In this document: positions 11,624-22,760 of the stretch, piece after piece
How the letters are laid out: each line of letters opens with the position of its first letter
How positions within the stretch are numbered: position 1 is the first letter of the stretch
DNA from: Manis javanica
Taxonomy: Eukaryota > Chordata > Mammalia > Pholidota > Manidae
Assembly (NCBI RefSeq): GCF_040802235.1
Contig: NC_133165.1
Span: forward strand, 44,901,629-44,965,628
Direction: 5' to 3'
Length of the DNA: 64,000 nt
Notes under the pieces: model-generated
Told to the model about the DNA's origin: nothing
The model's database searches: none
What the model saw: the letters and a program-made list of their open reading frames with translations, nothing else
Position numbers and translations under genes: made by a program

Positions 11624-12489
11624 GGCGGCCCGAGCTTCCCCCTTCCCCGTGCGGGAGCCCGAGGGCCTCAAGATTCTAAGTTTGGAACTCCCGCACCCCA
11701 CTCACACTCTGACACTGACACTGCCCTGCGCCCTCACCCTGAGGGTCCCCAAAGCCCCCACGAGCCGCGAGAGGCTCCGTCCCTGGCACCATCCACAGTC
11801 AGGAGAAGGAGCCGTTCTCGGGGACCCCCAGGGTTCCACAGTTTGGAATTCCCTTTTCTTTCCCCCCTCCCGCTCCCGCAACCTCGGCCCCACCCACTCT
11901 GGAAGATTGGGACATGCGCACGCGGTCGCTTCTCCTCCTTGCCCGAGAGGCGGCTGTCGGAAGCTGCAGCACCCTGAACGGAAGCAAAACTACCAGGACA
12001 TGAAAATTCGCCCCCTTCACCGGAACTGTTGCATCTTCCAGCGGAAACCTAGTTGTCAAAAGGGGTGGGAATGCGTCATTTATACGTAATCAGAGAAGTT
12101 CTTCATCTCAACATCACGCCACGGTGCCCCGTCCCCGACCCCCGCGTCACGTGGCCGCCCGGATCACGGCTTGGCGGACCAAAGAACTGGGCGCTTTCAC
12201 TGTTACATGTCTCGGCTCTGTTAATTCCATCTCTGAAACACCGTTCTCCCCACCATATCCCGGGTACCCTGGCGCCAAGCTACTCCCCAGCAGCCCCCAC
12301 TAAGCGGGGTGGGGGTGGGGGCGCTACCTACCCCCAGAGACCTTTTGAGACGGTGGGTGATAGGAACTTTGCTGAATCCAGCTTTATTTCTTTTGGGTCC
12401 AGGGGCGTGGGCACACTGAAACAACTTACAATTTAGGGCTGTCAGCATCATGGGACCTTGAAACTCAGAAGATAATAAGATCCAGTGTT

Positions 12490-12720
12490 AGAGAATTGCA
12501 GGGTTTTTTTGGCGGTGGAAAGTGACCTCACCCAAGGCAGAGAGCCCTTCTCCCGCATACTTCTGCGCAACCTCTGACAGGCGGGCGGCTGGCGCCGTCC
12601 TCGAACACTGCAGTACCACTGCACTCCACCTGAGCAGTAAGACCATTTCAGGGCAGCTCAGGCTGAGCAAAGTGTCTGTTTTTTACCAGAGCTGTTTGTT
12701 ACTTGCCCCCTCCTCCAACC
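12490..12720. other. Small GC-rich unique segment upstream of STX4
   Basis: A unique-looking stretch with CpGs (gaggcgggcggctggcgccg core near 12578-12600) is flanked on both sides by repeat-like DNA. It may be an upstream regulatory element; nothing stronger can be said. Confidence 0.25.
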
Positions 12721-12789
12721 CTGTTCGCGACTTTGCACCTGGGTGTACCGTCTGGAGCCCACAAAAAAATCCACACACACTTTCCACAG

Positions 12790-12900
12790 TATAGTGGAGT
12801 TTTTGAAGCCAGGCCACGACTGTCTTGTTCTTACCTGAATCCCTAGTTCAGTACCTAGCACATAATGAGCTCTCAATAAATATTTGTGGAATTGTAGCCT
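12790..12900 (+). repeat. L2 3' terminus fragment
   Basis: The end 'cagtacctagcacataatgagctctcaataaatatttg' is the L2 3' terminal motif. Confidence 0.6.
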
Positions 12901-14349
12901 TTCATGTACCTGAAGATAATCTCTTGTTTCCCTAGACTTCGCTTTCAGGCTTCATGCTCTCTAGGTGACACTTCCCTAATCCTAGCCCTCTAGCCATTCA
13001 TTCGGTTAATGGATATTTACTGGGCACATTCCTTGCCTTTGTGGAACTTACATTAGGAGGAGTCCCCAAGGCCACGCACTGGGTCTCAGCATAGCTGGAA
13101 TGCATATCTGGTCTCCTTAAATCCAGGGCTCTTCCCAGCGAGTTTATAGGAAGGTTCAAGCAGAGGAAGGAATGGTCCCTCTCTAGTATGGTAAGGAAAT
13201 CTAGATTCCTGTAACTGAGTTACTGTGGACCTCTGGAAAGTCACTTTGTCTCTGGACCTCAATCTCCCATCTATGCAATGGATGGCAGTAGATGGATGGG
13301 GAGATAATCTTTATGAATATTCCCTGCTCTGAAGTTCAGTGATCATGGGGTTGGAAAATGCCAAGTGCTTGTCTGATTCAAAGTGAGGGGTTTTGATCCT
13401 TTTCCTCTCCCCTTTAGATCCCAGCTCACTTGGGGTTGGGAATAAAGGAGTGAGGATGGTGCTCCTCTGATGAACCCACAGGGGAAATGAAGGGTTAGAA
13501 GGTTTTTCAAGAGGCCACACCTGCCCCTTGGGGTCCCCTGGAGATTATGAGGAAGGATTTCTCTGCTCTTGGGTCTTCCATATCAGCCTCTGCCTCCCTG
13601 CTCCCCTCCCCTTCTTTCACCATCTGTGTGTCTCTCATATTCTGTCTCTTTGAGTGTTACAGTAGAAGGGCTTTTGGAATCTGGGTGTGATTTTGAATAA
13701 TTCATTGCTCCTCTCTGGGATTTCATTTCTCCAATTGATCCCTTGGTCTGGTAAGAATTGAACAATATCAAGCGAGGTAAAGGAGGATATGGGAGGTCTT
13801 TAAACAGTTAAAGGTTCCCCCCTCTGCAGGCTTTTATTACTGCAGGTTCCAACTCTTTCTGGGCCCACCAGTCCCACCTGTCCCACCTGTCTCTGTTTCT
13901 TAGTTTTTTGATGACTTGCCTTCTTGGTTCCCATCTGTGATATGGAGTTGTTGGTGCCTTTGTTAAATATCCTGGGATTATGAAATTAATTATTATTTGT
14001 GGGCTCTAGGTGAGATTGCAGGGTTTTGGAATGGTGACTTAAGATCATAGGAGGCTTGGCTCAAAGCCTCATGGAGTAGTGTGGAGAGGTTAGGGGAGCG
14101 AGACCTCTAAGGGTGAATGGCTCTGGGATGGAGCTCTCCAGAGCTGAGCCCTCATCTCTATTTCATGGTCCTTTTTTACTCCTCTCACTCTGAGCAGTCT
14201 TGAAATATGTATTAAGTATACTGGGCCTTGGATGTGTGGGTGTTGGGGTTGTGTGTGGGTATATTCCTTTCAGTCTGTGTGAAGATCAGGTAGGGAGACT
14301 TGGCAGCCTCTTGTCCCCTCCACCTGCAGGTCCTTCCTACTAACCCTGG

Positions 14350-14575
14350 AGCCAGATGACCTGGGCTGAAATCCCAGCTTGTTTTCCTACTATATAGCTC
14401 TCTTAATGCATTTCATCTCTCTCTGCTTCAGTTCCCTCACTTGAAAAATGGGAACAATAACAGTACCAACCTCAAAGGTTGCCACAAGGATTAAATTAGA
14501 CGATATATATAAAGTGAATAGAACAGGGCCTAGTATGGAGTAAGTGTCATGTAAGTGCTTGCTGCTATTATATGG
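14350..14575 (+). repeat. MIR SINE
   Basis: It has the order of a sense MIR: 'ggctgaaatcccagct', then 'cagttccctcacttgaaaaatggg', then 'ggattaaattagacgatat' and a terminal 'gtaagtgcttgctgctatta'. Confidence 0.7.
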
Positions 14576-14784
14576 TGGTGATGAGGGTGTCAGCAGCCGC
14601 AGTGTCTCTGCCAGGGACTCCACTCTGCTGCTTGTCCAGGGCCTCTTCCCTTTTCCTGAGCCCCACTGTGCACTAGGTTTGTGGCCAGCAGCCTTGCCAA
14701 CCCTGCACATCTCTCATGTCTCCACTTTGATCTGATGTACCATATACTTTATTTTATATTATTTATATTAATTATATATAGTCT

Positions 14785-14921
14785 GCCTTCACCCCTCCTC
14801 TCCACCCTACTAGAGTGTAAGCTCCAGGACAGAGATTTTCACCTGCATTATTCACTGTTGTGTCCACAGCACCTACACAGCACCTGGCACATAGTAGCTG
14901 GTCAATAATATTCATGAATGA
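14785..14921 (+). repeat. L2 3' end, host of the L1 insertion
   Basis: It contains 'agagtgtaagctccaggacag' and ends 'cctggcacatagtagctggtcaata' with the 'atgaatgaat' tail. The L1 described below is inserted immediately after this tail. Confidence 0.7.
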
Positions 14922-14937
14922 ATAAAACAACTTTTTT
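14922..14937. repeat. Target-site duplication, left copy
   Basis: The 16-bp ATAAAACAACTTTTTT is identical to 16974-16989. The run of Ts merges into the poly(T) of the inserted element. Confidence 0.85.
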
Positions 14938-14944
14938 TTTTTTT

Positions 14945-15565
14945 ACATAACCAAAGCATAACTATAATTACCAGCCATCTCCGTGAAACCAAGAAAACCA
15001 GTTAGGCACCTTAGGCATTTGTGAAAACTTACCTATGATATGGTGGATATTGTCCAACTGAACTTGAACAGTCTGAGAGAAATCAGACAAATTAAAACAA
15101 CCCATTCCTGGGGACTGTTCACATCCCATATGTTCTTTTAACAGTAAATAGTCTGTAGTTGTAAGATTTTGTAGTGCTACAATTTGCACTTCTCCTAATT
15201 CTTGGTTGAGTTCCAACAGTGTAGACCCAGTCAAATTTGTTGTTTTACTGTATGCACAGGCCAGCTTAGATATCTCCTTCTTTATTCCCATGGCAAGTCC
15301 AGGAACCAGTGGGATGTGTGCATCTACTCCTGTAGCAGCGTGTGGATCTTTGTTGGGGTTTTTTGATGATCATCTTCTGGCATGAGTCTTCCAGAGAGTG
15401 GTGATGTTGGAGGTTCTTTTTCATATTGTATCTTAGTTCATTTTCAGGGTAGCCAACTTAGGCTTTGATCCTCTGTATAAGCAGAAACAAACACTTTGCG
15501 TACACTTTTATATGCCCTTTATACCATTGTGTAGAACTCATTGGAGGTCACCACACAGGAACTGC
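14945..15565 (-). pseudogene. Transduced endogenous retrovirus env TM fragment
   Basis: A minus-strand frame open from about 15,330 to the stop at 14968 resembles the transmembrane subunit of a gammaretrovirus-type Env. A hydrophobic stretch with the wording IPLVPGLAMGI sits where a fusion peptide would be. It is followed by a heptad region, a segment like the immunosuppressive domain (LQNLTTTDYLLL) and a Cys-X7-Cys where such proteins have CX6CC. The first Cys of the CC pair reads Gly. A C-terminal W-rich part follows and then a stop; no membrane anchor is seen. The frame is interrupted upstream by a stop, with a plausible continuation in another frame, so the copy is broken. There is no surface subunit, gag, pol or LTR here. 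The retroviral family is not assigned. Confidence 0.7.
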
Positions 15566-15908
15566 TTTTTTTTTTTTTTTGTTATCTTAATCTACACTTA
15601 GATGATGAATATTATGTTTACTAGGCTCTCCCCTATATCAGGTCCCCCCTATAAACCCCTTTACAGTCACTGTCCATCAGCATAGCAAAGTGTTGTAGAG
15701 TCACTACTTGTCATCTCTGTGTTGTACAGCCCTCCCCTTTCTCTCACCCCCCCCATGCATGCTAATCTTAATACCCTCCTTCTTCCCCACCCCTTATCCC
15801 TCTCTACCCACTCATCCTCCCCAGTCCCTTTCCCTTTGGTACCTGTTAGTCCATTCTTGAGTTCTGTGATTCTGCTGCTGTTTTGTTCCTTCAGTTTTTC
15901 CTTTGTTC

Positions 15909-16973
15909 TTATACTCCACAGATGAGTGAAATCATTTGGTATTTCTCTGTCTCCGCTTGGCTTATTTCGCTGAGCATAATACCCTCCAGCTCCATCCATG
16001 TTGCTGCAAATGGTAGGATTTGCCCTTTTCTTATGGCTGAGTAGTATTCCATTGTGTATATGTACCACATCTTCTTTATCCATTCATCTATCGATGGACA
16101 TTTAGGTTGCTTCCAATTCCTGGCTATTGTAAATAGTGCTGCGATAAACATAGGGGTGCATCTGTCTTTCTCAAACTTGATTGCTGCGTTCTTACGGTAA
16201 ATTCCTAGGAGTGGAATTCCTGGGTCAAATGGTAAGTCTGTTTTGAGCATTTTGATGTACCTCCATACTGCTTTCCACAATGGTTGAACTAATTGACATT
16301 CCCACCAGCAGTGTAGGAGGGTTCCCCTTTCTCCACAGCCTTGCCAACATTTGTTGTTGTTTGTCTTTTGGATGGCAGCCATCCTTACTGGTGTGAGGTG
16401 ATACCTCATTGTAGTTTTAATTTGCATTTCTCTGATAATTAGCGATGTGGAGCATCTTATCATGTGTCTGTTGGCCATCTGTATTTCTTTTTTAGAGAAC
16501 TGTCTGTTCAGTTCCTCTGCCCATTTTTTAATTGGGTTATTTGTTTTTTGTTTGTTGAGGCGTGTGAGCTCTTTATATATTCTGGACGTCAAGCCTTTAT
16601 CGGATCTGTCATTTTCAAATATATTCTCCCATACTGTAGGGTTCCTTTTTGTTCTATTGATGGTATATTTTGCTGTACAGAAGCTTTTCAGCTTAATATA
16701 GTCCCACTTGTTCATTTTTGCTGTTGTTTTCCTTGCCCGGGGAGATATGTTCAAGAAGAGGTCACTCATGTTTATGTCTAAGAGGTTTTTGCCTATGTTT
16801 TTTTCCAAGAGTTTAATGGCTTCATGACTTACATTCAGGTCTTTGATCCATTTTGAGTTTACTTTTGTATATGGGGTTAGGCAATGGTCCAGTTTCATTC
16901 TCCTACATGTAGCTTTCCAGTTTTGCCAGCACCATCTGTTGAAGAGACTGTCATTTCCCCATTGTATGTCCAT
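15909..16973 (-). pseudogene. L1 ORF2 C-terminal part, 5' truncated
   Basis: An uninterrupted frame of about 355 codons encodes the end of the L1 endonuclease/reverse transcriptase protein, downstream of the RT core. It includes the C-terminal cysteine-rich segment (CWQGC...HCWWEC, near residues 225-240 of the frame) and the [18 protein letters not shown] stretch typical of L1 ORF2 ends. The absence of stops or frameshifts suggests a fairly recent insertion. It cannot be autonomous because ORF1, the endonuclease and the RT domain are missing. Confidence 0.85.
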
Positions 16974-16989
16974 ATAAAACAACTTTTTT
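16974..16989. repeat. Target-site duplication, right copy
   Basis: It is identical to 14922-14937. It marks the 5' end of the truncated L1 on the minus strand. Confidence 0.85.
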
Positions 16990-16999
16990 AAAATTTAAT

Positions 17000-17257
17000 T
17001 TTTATATAGCACTTACTGTGTGCCAGGCGCCAATACAAGCACTTTATAAATATTAACTCATTTAATTCTCATAGCAGTTTTGAGATAGGTACTATAGTTG
17101 TCCTCATTTTACAGAGGAGGAAACTGAGGCACAGAGATACAAAGTAACTTGCCCAAGGTTACACACTAGTAAATAAGAGAGCCAGGATTTGAACCCAGAG
17201 GGTGGTACTCCAGAGTCTGTGCTCTTAACCACTACACCATGATCCAAGGAAAACACA
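17000..17257 (-). repeat. MIR SINE, nearly full length
   Basis: Antisense MIR with 'cttactgtgtgccaggcgcc', 'ttttacagaggaggaaactg', 'gatttgaacccagagggtgg' and the tRNA-like head complement 'ctcttaaccactacaccatg'. The tRNA-like part is a SINE promoter, not a tRNA gene. Confidence 0.8.
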
Positions 17258-17984
17258 GCCAGGGGTGGCTCCTGTCTTCCACCCACCTTTGGGGACTGGC
17301 TGCCATGTACTGATTCCCTGCTTTGGATCATCTGAGGGGAAGAGTGGGTAGACTATGCCCATAAGACAGAGCTTTCTCCTCTCCTATGTCACAGGGTCTC
17401 TCTTCCATACCTGCTGGGTTGGATCTGACTGCTGGGGTGGTTGTTGGTCTTCCTCCCTCTCTCTGTTTGCTGTGTCCCCAGGACCCAAAGATATCCATGT
17501 ATGTCTAACATAAAGGGCCTCTGTTCATCCTACAAACATCTCTGAGACTGTTTTTTGTGCCAAGTCTGAAGGGCGACAGAGATGAAACCCCCACAGCTCT
17601 CTCCTCATGATTGTGTTTGGACCTAACCTTCACCACTCCCTAGAGCTCCATTTGAGAACCTCTCCTCTTCAAACTCTACACACACTCTTGTGGTTCTAAA
17701 TGTCATCCATACGCTGGCTCCTAAATCTGTATCTTCAGCCCAAAATTTTCTCCTGAGCTCTAGACCCCTGAATCTACTTGCCTCATGGACATCCCCTCTG
17801 GCAGGTCCCACAGGCATTTAAATTCAACATGTCCCAAAGGGGACGCATCATCTCCCCCTGAGAATATCCTAAACCAGCTTCTGTTCCTCCTGTTTCCTTT
17901 CCATTTGGGTGACACTGAGTCACCCATGCCATAACCTTAGCCTTGAACTTCATTCTAAAGATGATGGATCACACAATTTGTCAG

Positions 17985-18571
17985 GATAAGCTCCATAAAA
18001 ATACTAGAAGAAAATATGGACAAAATCTTTTATAGCTCTCAGGGTGAGGAAAGCCTTTCCAACTCCAACTCGAAGTTCAGAAGCTATAATAAACAACTAA
18101 TTCATTTGTCTGCATGGCAGAAAACATCACAGCAAAATCAAAAGATAACAAATTGGAAAAAAATATTTGTAATTCTTATCATATACAAAGGGCTAATCTC
18201 CGTACTACTTAAAGAGTTCCTTCATGTTGATAAGACCAACAACTCAATAAAAAAGAATGGGCAAAGAATATGACAGATGGATCACAAAAAAGAAAATACA
18301 TATGGCCTTAGACACGGATGTAGATGTTGAACTTTGCACATAAGAGAAATGAAAATTAAGACAATACTGAAATATCACTTTTTATTTATTGCATTAGCAA
18401 AATTCCATGTTGGACAAAGCATTCGTTTGACAAGACTGAAGAAATGGAGCTTTCACCTATTGTTGGTTGGAATGAAAAATGATATAACCCAGACAACATT
18501 TATCAAGAGTGAATATATACTTTGAATGAGCAATCCCACTTCTGAAAATCTATCTGAAAGATAGTCTTCCT
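17985..18571 (+). repeat. Ancient L1 ORF2 3' fragment
   Basis: Degenerate L1 ORF2 end-region sequence has landmarks such as 'aagggctaatctccgtac', 'agaaatgaaaattaagaca' and 'gagcaatcccacttctgaaa'. Its frames are full of stops. It is much older than the L1 at 14938-16973 and in the opposite orientation. Confidence 0.65.
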
Positions 18572-18990
18572 GTATCAGTTAGCCACTCCTTTATAAGACA
18601 CCAACCTCAATACTTTATGGGCATAAAATAATGATTTGTTGGTTCTCCAGATTCTAAGGATGGCTGTGTAGTTTTTCTGCTTGTTCTACCTTAGATTATT
18701 CAAGTGGCAGCAGTCAGCCTGTACCTCGGATGGGGCTAGATGGCACATGATGGCTTCTCTCCCACTCTCATGTCAGGGACCTTAGCTTCAATGGCTAGGT
18801 TAGCTGAAATGGCTGAGCCACTCTTCCAGCCATTCAGGTGGCATCTCACTCTGGGTTTCTTCACAGCATAGTGGCCTCAGGATTCCAAAAGGGTGAGAGT
18901 GGAAGCTGCAAGGTCTCTTGAGGCCCTGCTCAGAAGTTGTACAGCATTACTTCTGCCATATTCTATTATTCAAATGAACTCCCAAGTCCA
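18572..18990 (+). repeat. Unassigned interspersed repeat
   Basis: The block starts near 'cctgtatcagttagccac' and ends near 'cacttctgccatattctatt'-like wording and 'aactcccaagtccatgcc'. It lies between two same-orientation L1 pieces, so it may be nested in an old L1. I do not name the family. Confidence 0.4.
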
Positions 18991-19099
18991 TGCCAGCTAC
19001 AAAGGGTGGAAAAATAGAATTTTAATTCACCATACCTGTACCATGAAATTACAATTACATAAATATTAATTATTGAATATTGTTTGCAATAGATCAGAA

Positions 19100-19348
19100 A
19101 CTTATCCATTATCAGGTTTGCCGCTGTCAAAAATAATGAAGATGCTCATTGTGTACAAATACGAAAGTGCTTTAAAATATATTGTCAGTTACTATAGCAT
19201 CTTACTATGCTGATGGACGGTGACTGCAATAGGGTGTGTGTGGGGGACTTGATAATATGGGTGAATGTAATGAGCACAATGTTGCTTATGTGAAACCTTC
19301 ATAAGATTGTATATCAATGATCCTTAATAAATAAATTAATAAATAAAT
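19100..19348 (+). repeat. L1 3' UTR end with A/T-rich tail
   Basis: It ends 'tatgctgatggacggtgact', 'ggacttgataatatggg', 'gtgaaaccttcataagattg' and 'aatgatccttaataaataaa'. The same core ('tatgctgatggacagtgact') lies in the 3' UTR of the L1 at 15581-15908, so the two L1s belong to related families. Confidence 0.65.
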
Positions 19349-19443
19349 ACCCATGGAAATTTTTTTATTGTTAGTTAAATAAAGGTGTAGAATGAATGTA
19401 TCATGCTACTGTTATATGAGAAAGAAAGCATGCATGTGGTGTA

Positions 19444-19459
19444 TGTGTGTGTGTGTGTA
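19444..19459. repeat. Short (GT)n microsatellite
   Basis: A run of about eight GT units. Confidence 0.7.
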
Positions 19460-19696
19460 TTTGTTTGTATCCTCATAAAGAAATCCCAGAAAGTTACATA
19501 AGAAATTAATAAAGTGGTTCCCTATGGGTGGTCTGTGAGAATAAGGTGGTGAATACAGTTGTTAGAGTAAGAATTTTCACTGTAAACTTTTTGCATTGTC
19601 TACATTTTTGAACCATGTGAAAGTATTACCTACTTTAAATAATTATATCAAAGAAAGAGTGGTAAAGAGGTACCTCTGAATAATTTTAAGCAAAGG

Positions 19697-20077
19697 AATG
19701 TGTGTTAGGCAGCTTGGGCTGCTATAACAAAATCCCATAGACTGAGGGCTTTAAACAACACGCACGCACTTCTCACAGTTCTGAAGCATGGGAAGTCTAA
19801 GATCTAGGTGCCAGCAGATTGGGTTCTTGGTGAGAGCTCCTTTCCTAGCTTGCAGATTGCCGCCTTCTTGCTGAGTCTTCTCATGGCAGAAAGAGGAAGC
19901 TCTGGTGTCTCTTCCTTTTCTAATAAGGGCACTAATCTATCAGGGGCTCCACCCTTGTGACTTCATCTAAACTTAATAACCTCCCAAAGGCCCCAGGTCC
20001 TGATACCATTATACTGCTGGGGTAGGACTTCAACATATGAATTTGGAGAGGGCCACAGACATTCACCCCATAACAGA
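19697..20077 (-). repeat. MLT1-type MaLR LTR
   Basis: Antisense MLT1: 'ggctgctataacaaaatccc', 'ctcacagttctgaagcatgg', 'ggcccc...gtcctgatacc' and 'aacatatgaatttggagag', ending 'ccataacag'. Solitary LTR. Confidence 0.7.
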
Positions 20078-20929
20078 ATACTATGATCAAACTTTCATTT
20101 TGCAAGGATCTCTCTGTGGCCATGCGCAGGGGGCCTCTGCAGATGATGACTTTGCCTGTGTGTCTACACTAAGCACAACATGAACGGGTCACCAACCACA
20201 TCATAGACATCATATATTTGAATACTTATTACAGCAATTATCTGACAGATGGAGGTAGAGTATGATGAGGAAGAGACACCTTATTTTATTTGCACAAGGG
20301 TGCAGTAAGTGTTGACAGTAGCCCTGGCTATGTGAAGTTTGGTTAGGAAAACAGTTAGGAATGACACCAAACCAAAAAGAATGAGGCCTACACTGAGGTC
20401 TGGAGATGGAGATGGAACATCCATGAAAGAGACAGAATCTATCAGACACGGTTACAGATTGGAAGGGGTATGTTGGGGTAGGAGGTTTCCAGGTCACCCC
20501 TGGGTCTTTGACTCTGGCTGTATGGGGAGGCAAGGTTGATGGAATAAGAGAAATATCTTAAAATAAATTGCCTTTATAAATCAGAGTAACAGACTATTAG
20601 GAAATTTAAAAAAGAATTACAGAAATATATAGTACTTAAGTAAATCTTTTAAAAATACATTAATGTCCTTTATGAGAGAAACACTTTAAATTTTACCAAA
20701 AGACTTTGAAGAAGTCCAAAACTAATGGATAGATATACCATGTAAATAGATATTAAGACTCAATATTGTAATGACAGCAGTTCTCCCAAAATGTATCTGC
20801 AAAGTCAGTGCCCTGATCCAGTCTCTGCTGCATGCTCTTGATTCTCGTTTTGGTGGAGAAAAGGCTGGAATGAGCCTGCCCAAGAGGCAGATACTTTTGG
20901 CCAGGAGACTATTTTAATAGTCCAGGATT

Positions 20930-21135
20930 TCTGCCTGGATTTAATTCCAGCTCCTGCTTTGAGTAAATTACTTAAGCTCACTGTGCTACAGTTTCCTTAT
21001 CTGCACATGGAGATAATAATAGCGGCAACCTCAAATTGTTGTGAAGATTAAATGAATTAATACATATAAAACACTTAAAACAGAGCTTGGCACATGGTAA
21101 GCACTGTATAAGAATTAGCTATTATTATCACTATT
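20930..21135 (+). repeat. MIR SINE
   Basis: Sense MIR landmarks: 'gtaaattacttaagctcac', 'gataataatagcggcaacc', 'gaagattaaatgaattaata' and 'cttggcacatggtaagcac'. Confidence 0.75.
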
Positions 21136-21439
21136 ATTACTAATGTTAACATCATATTCATTTTACAGGTTCATGATGGTTTAAACAGGCAGTGGAAATA
21201 GGGAGAGGAATGTGTGACCAAATCCCAGGGCCTAATGACTAAGACCTGAAAACCAGATATGAGAGGTGGCAAATGGGATAACAGTGTCTTTCACATCTGC
21301 CTGAACTGAGATTTTCAAGTTACAAATGGTTTCCATGCTCGTTTTCTTGGCAAATCCTCACACTGTGCTTGAGGGATGGGTATTATAGCCCATTTCACAG
21401 ATTTGGAACTTAGGGCCTAGAGAAGTAGTTACATGACTG

Positions 21440-21550
21440 GTTCCATGGGGATAGGGTGGTGTTTGTTTTGCTCACCACTAGCACCAGAGCATAATCCTGG
21501 CACAAAGAGTAGGTCCTCAATACATACTCACTGGTAGATGGATGAATAAG
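21440..21550 (+). repeat. L2 3' terminus fragment
   Basis: It reads 'ctcaccactagcaccagagc' to 'cctggcacaaagagtaggtcc', 'tcaatacatactcac' and the 'gatggatgaat' tail. Confidence 0.5.
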
Positions 21551-22439
21551 TCAGATGGGTAGTCATTCTTTTGTTCCTGAGCACAGCAGGTGTGGTAGAT
21601 ATGTCCTGTTTCAGATACCACTGAGAAGTCAAGATTCATCAGATAGGGTCTCTGAACATGAGGCACTCAGAGTCTAGCAGGTTGATTAATCTATGTATAA
21701 ATTTCTCTACCTGAAACACTGAGCCTTCCTTGAAGGACATAAAATAACAAAAACCCACTGCAAAAAATAAACCTTTGCTATATTAAAATCACTGAGATTT
21801 TGGGAATATTTGTCATGTGATATAACCTAGCCTTAGTCTTGCCTATATGATATACTGTGGTTCCAAAACTTGACTTTAAATAAGAATTGCCAGAGGTAAT
21901 TGGTAAAAACCCAGATTCCTGGGTGCATACAGATCTGCTCATTTGGAATTTCCGGGAAGAGTCCTGGTAATATGTATATTTAGCTGGCTTTCCCTCCAGT
22001 TTTGGGAGAGTGAGACTCCGGCAGCTAACCTTTGAAGGAAGAGAAGGAATTGGGTCTGGGAGGTGTGAGGAAAGGTTGTCACTGGGATCAGAAACAACAG
22101 GAGGAAAGGCATGGAGGTGGGAAAATGCAGGGAATAGATTGGGACTTGAATCAGGGTATATGAGGGTATATGAGGGATGGTGGTATGTGCTGAAGTAGGA
22201 AGCCAGGTTAGGAAGTATGGGCTTCATCTCATGAGCAATGGGGTTCTGGAGAGGTTTTTTGAGCAGGAGCCAGTTTGGTTATACTGAAATTTTAGAAAGG
22301 CCCTCAGGCTGAGAGACTGCAGAGGAGGCTGGTGTGTGGTCCAGGTGACCCACAGAGTTATCATATTATGGAGGTGATGAGCTCAAAATCACTGTTGCAT
22401 TGTGTGTGCCTGTGCCCATCTTCAGAGCTGTAGCAGTTT

Positions 22440-22760
22440 TGAGTTGTGACCTTTCACTCATTCATTCATTTAGCAAATATTTATTGGGTCCCTACTATTT
22501 GCCAGGAGCCAGCCACAGTGCCACTGGAGAATCAACAATGAACAAAACAAACAAAAATCCCTGTCTTGGTGGAACTTATTTTTTTGTCTTTATGCCTGTG
22601 TAAAGATGGGAAGGAACATGCCATTCATTCATTTATTCATTCAGAGTTTTAGTGAACATCTACTTTATGCCTGGCCATGTGTTTGTTGCTGGGGAGAAGC
22701 AGACATGAATCCGGACCAATCTGGCTGAGTCAGGGAACATATTCAGCCCACACCTCATGA
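22440..22760. repeat. Ancient repeat fragments with (ATTC)n
   Basis: Two adjacent tracts begin 'cattcattcattt' and continue 'atttattgggtccctactattt' and 'gtgaacatctactttatgcc', a common mammalian fossil-repeat signature. Confidence 0.45.

Larger units (their letters stand above)
11030..12165. promoter_or_regulatory. STX4: STX4 CpG-island promoter
   Basis: A CpG-dense, GC-rich island covers STX4 exons 1-3 and about 0.5 kb upstream. It is probably TATA-less. Upstream of exon 1 are two ETS-type GGAA sites (accggaac near 12018-12025 and gcggaaac near 12039-12046) and an E-box TCACGTGG at 12147-12154. The exact start site cannot be read from the sequence. Confidence 0.65.
14938..16973 (-). mobile_element. 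5'-truncated L1 with a 3'-transduced env fragment
   Basis: One L1-mediated insertion lies on the minus strand and is flanked by a perfect 16-bp target-site duplication. Read on the minus strand it holds the 3' part of ORF2 (to the stop at 15909-15911), the L1 3' UTR (15581-15908), a first poly(A) (plus 15566-15580, 15 T), a 621-nt segment unrelated to L1 (14945-15565) and a second poly(A) (plus 14932-14944). The insertion point on the minus strand is TT/AAAAAAG, the L1 endonuclease consensus. No duplication flanks the first poly(A), so the two parts came in together. This is the layout of a 3' transduction: a source L1 transcript read through its own poly(A) site into flanking DNA. Confidence 0.85.

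Noticed and set aside
11225-12089. Two long plus-strand frames (about 250 codons) over the STX4 promoter
   Set aside because: They overlap STX4 exons 1-2 in antisense and their content is Pro/Arg/Ser-rich as expected from CpG-island composition. There are no domains.
17190-17257. tRNA-like sequence (cloverleaf words near 'taaccactacacc')
   Set aside because: This is the tRNA-derived head of a MIR element, too diverged for a tRNA gene.
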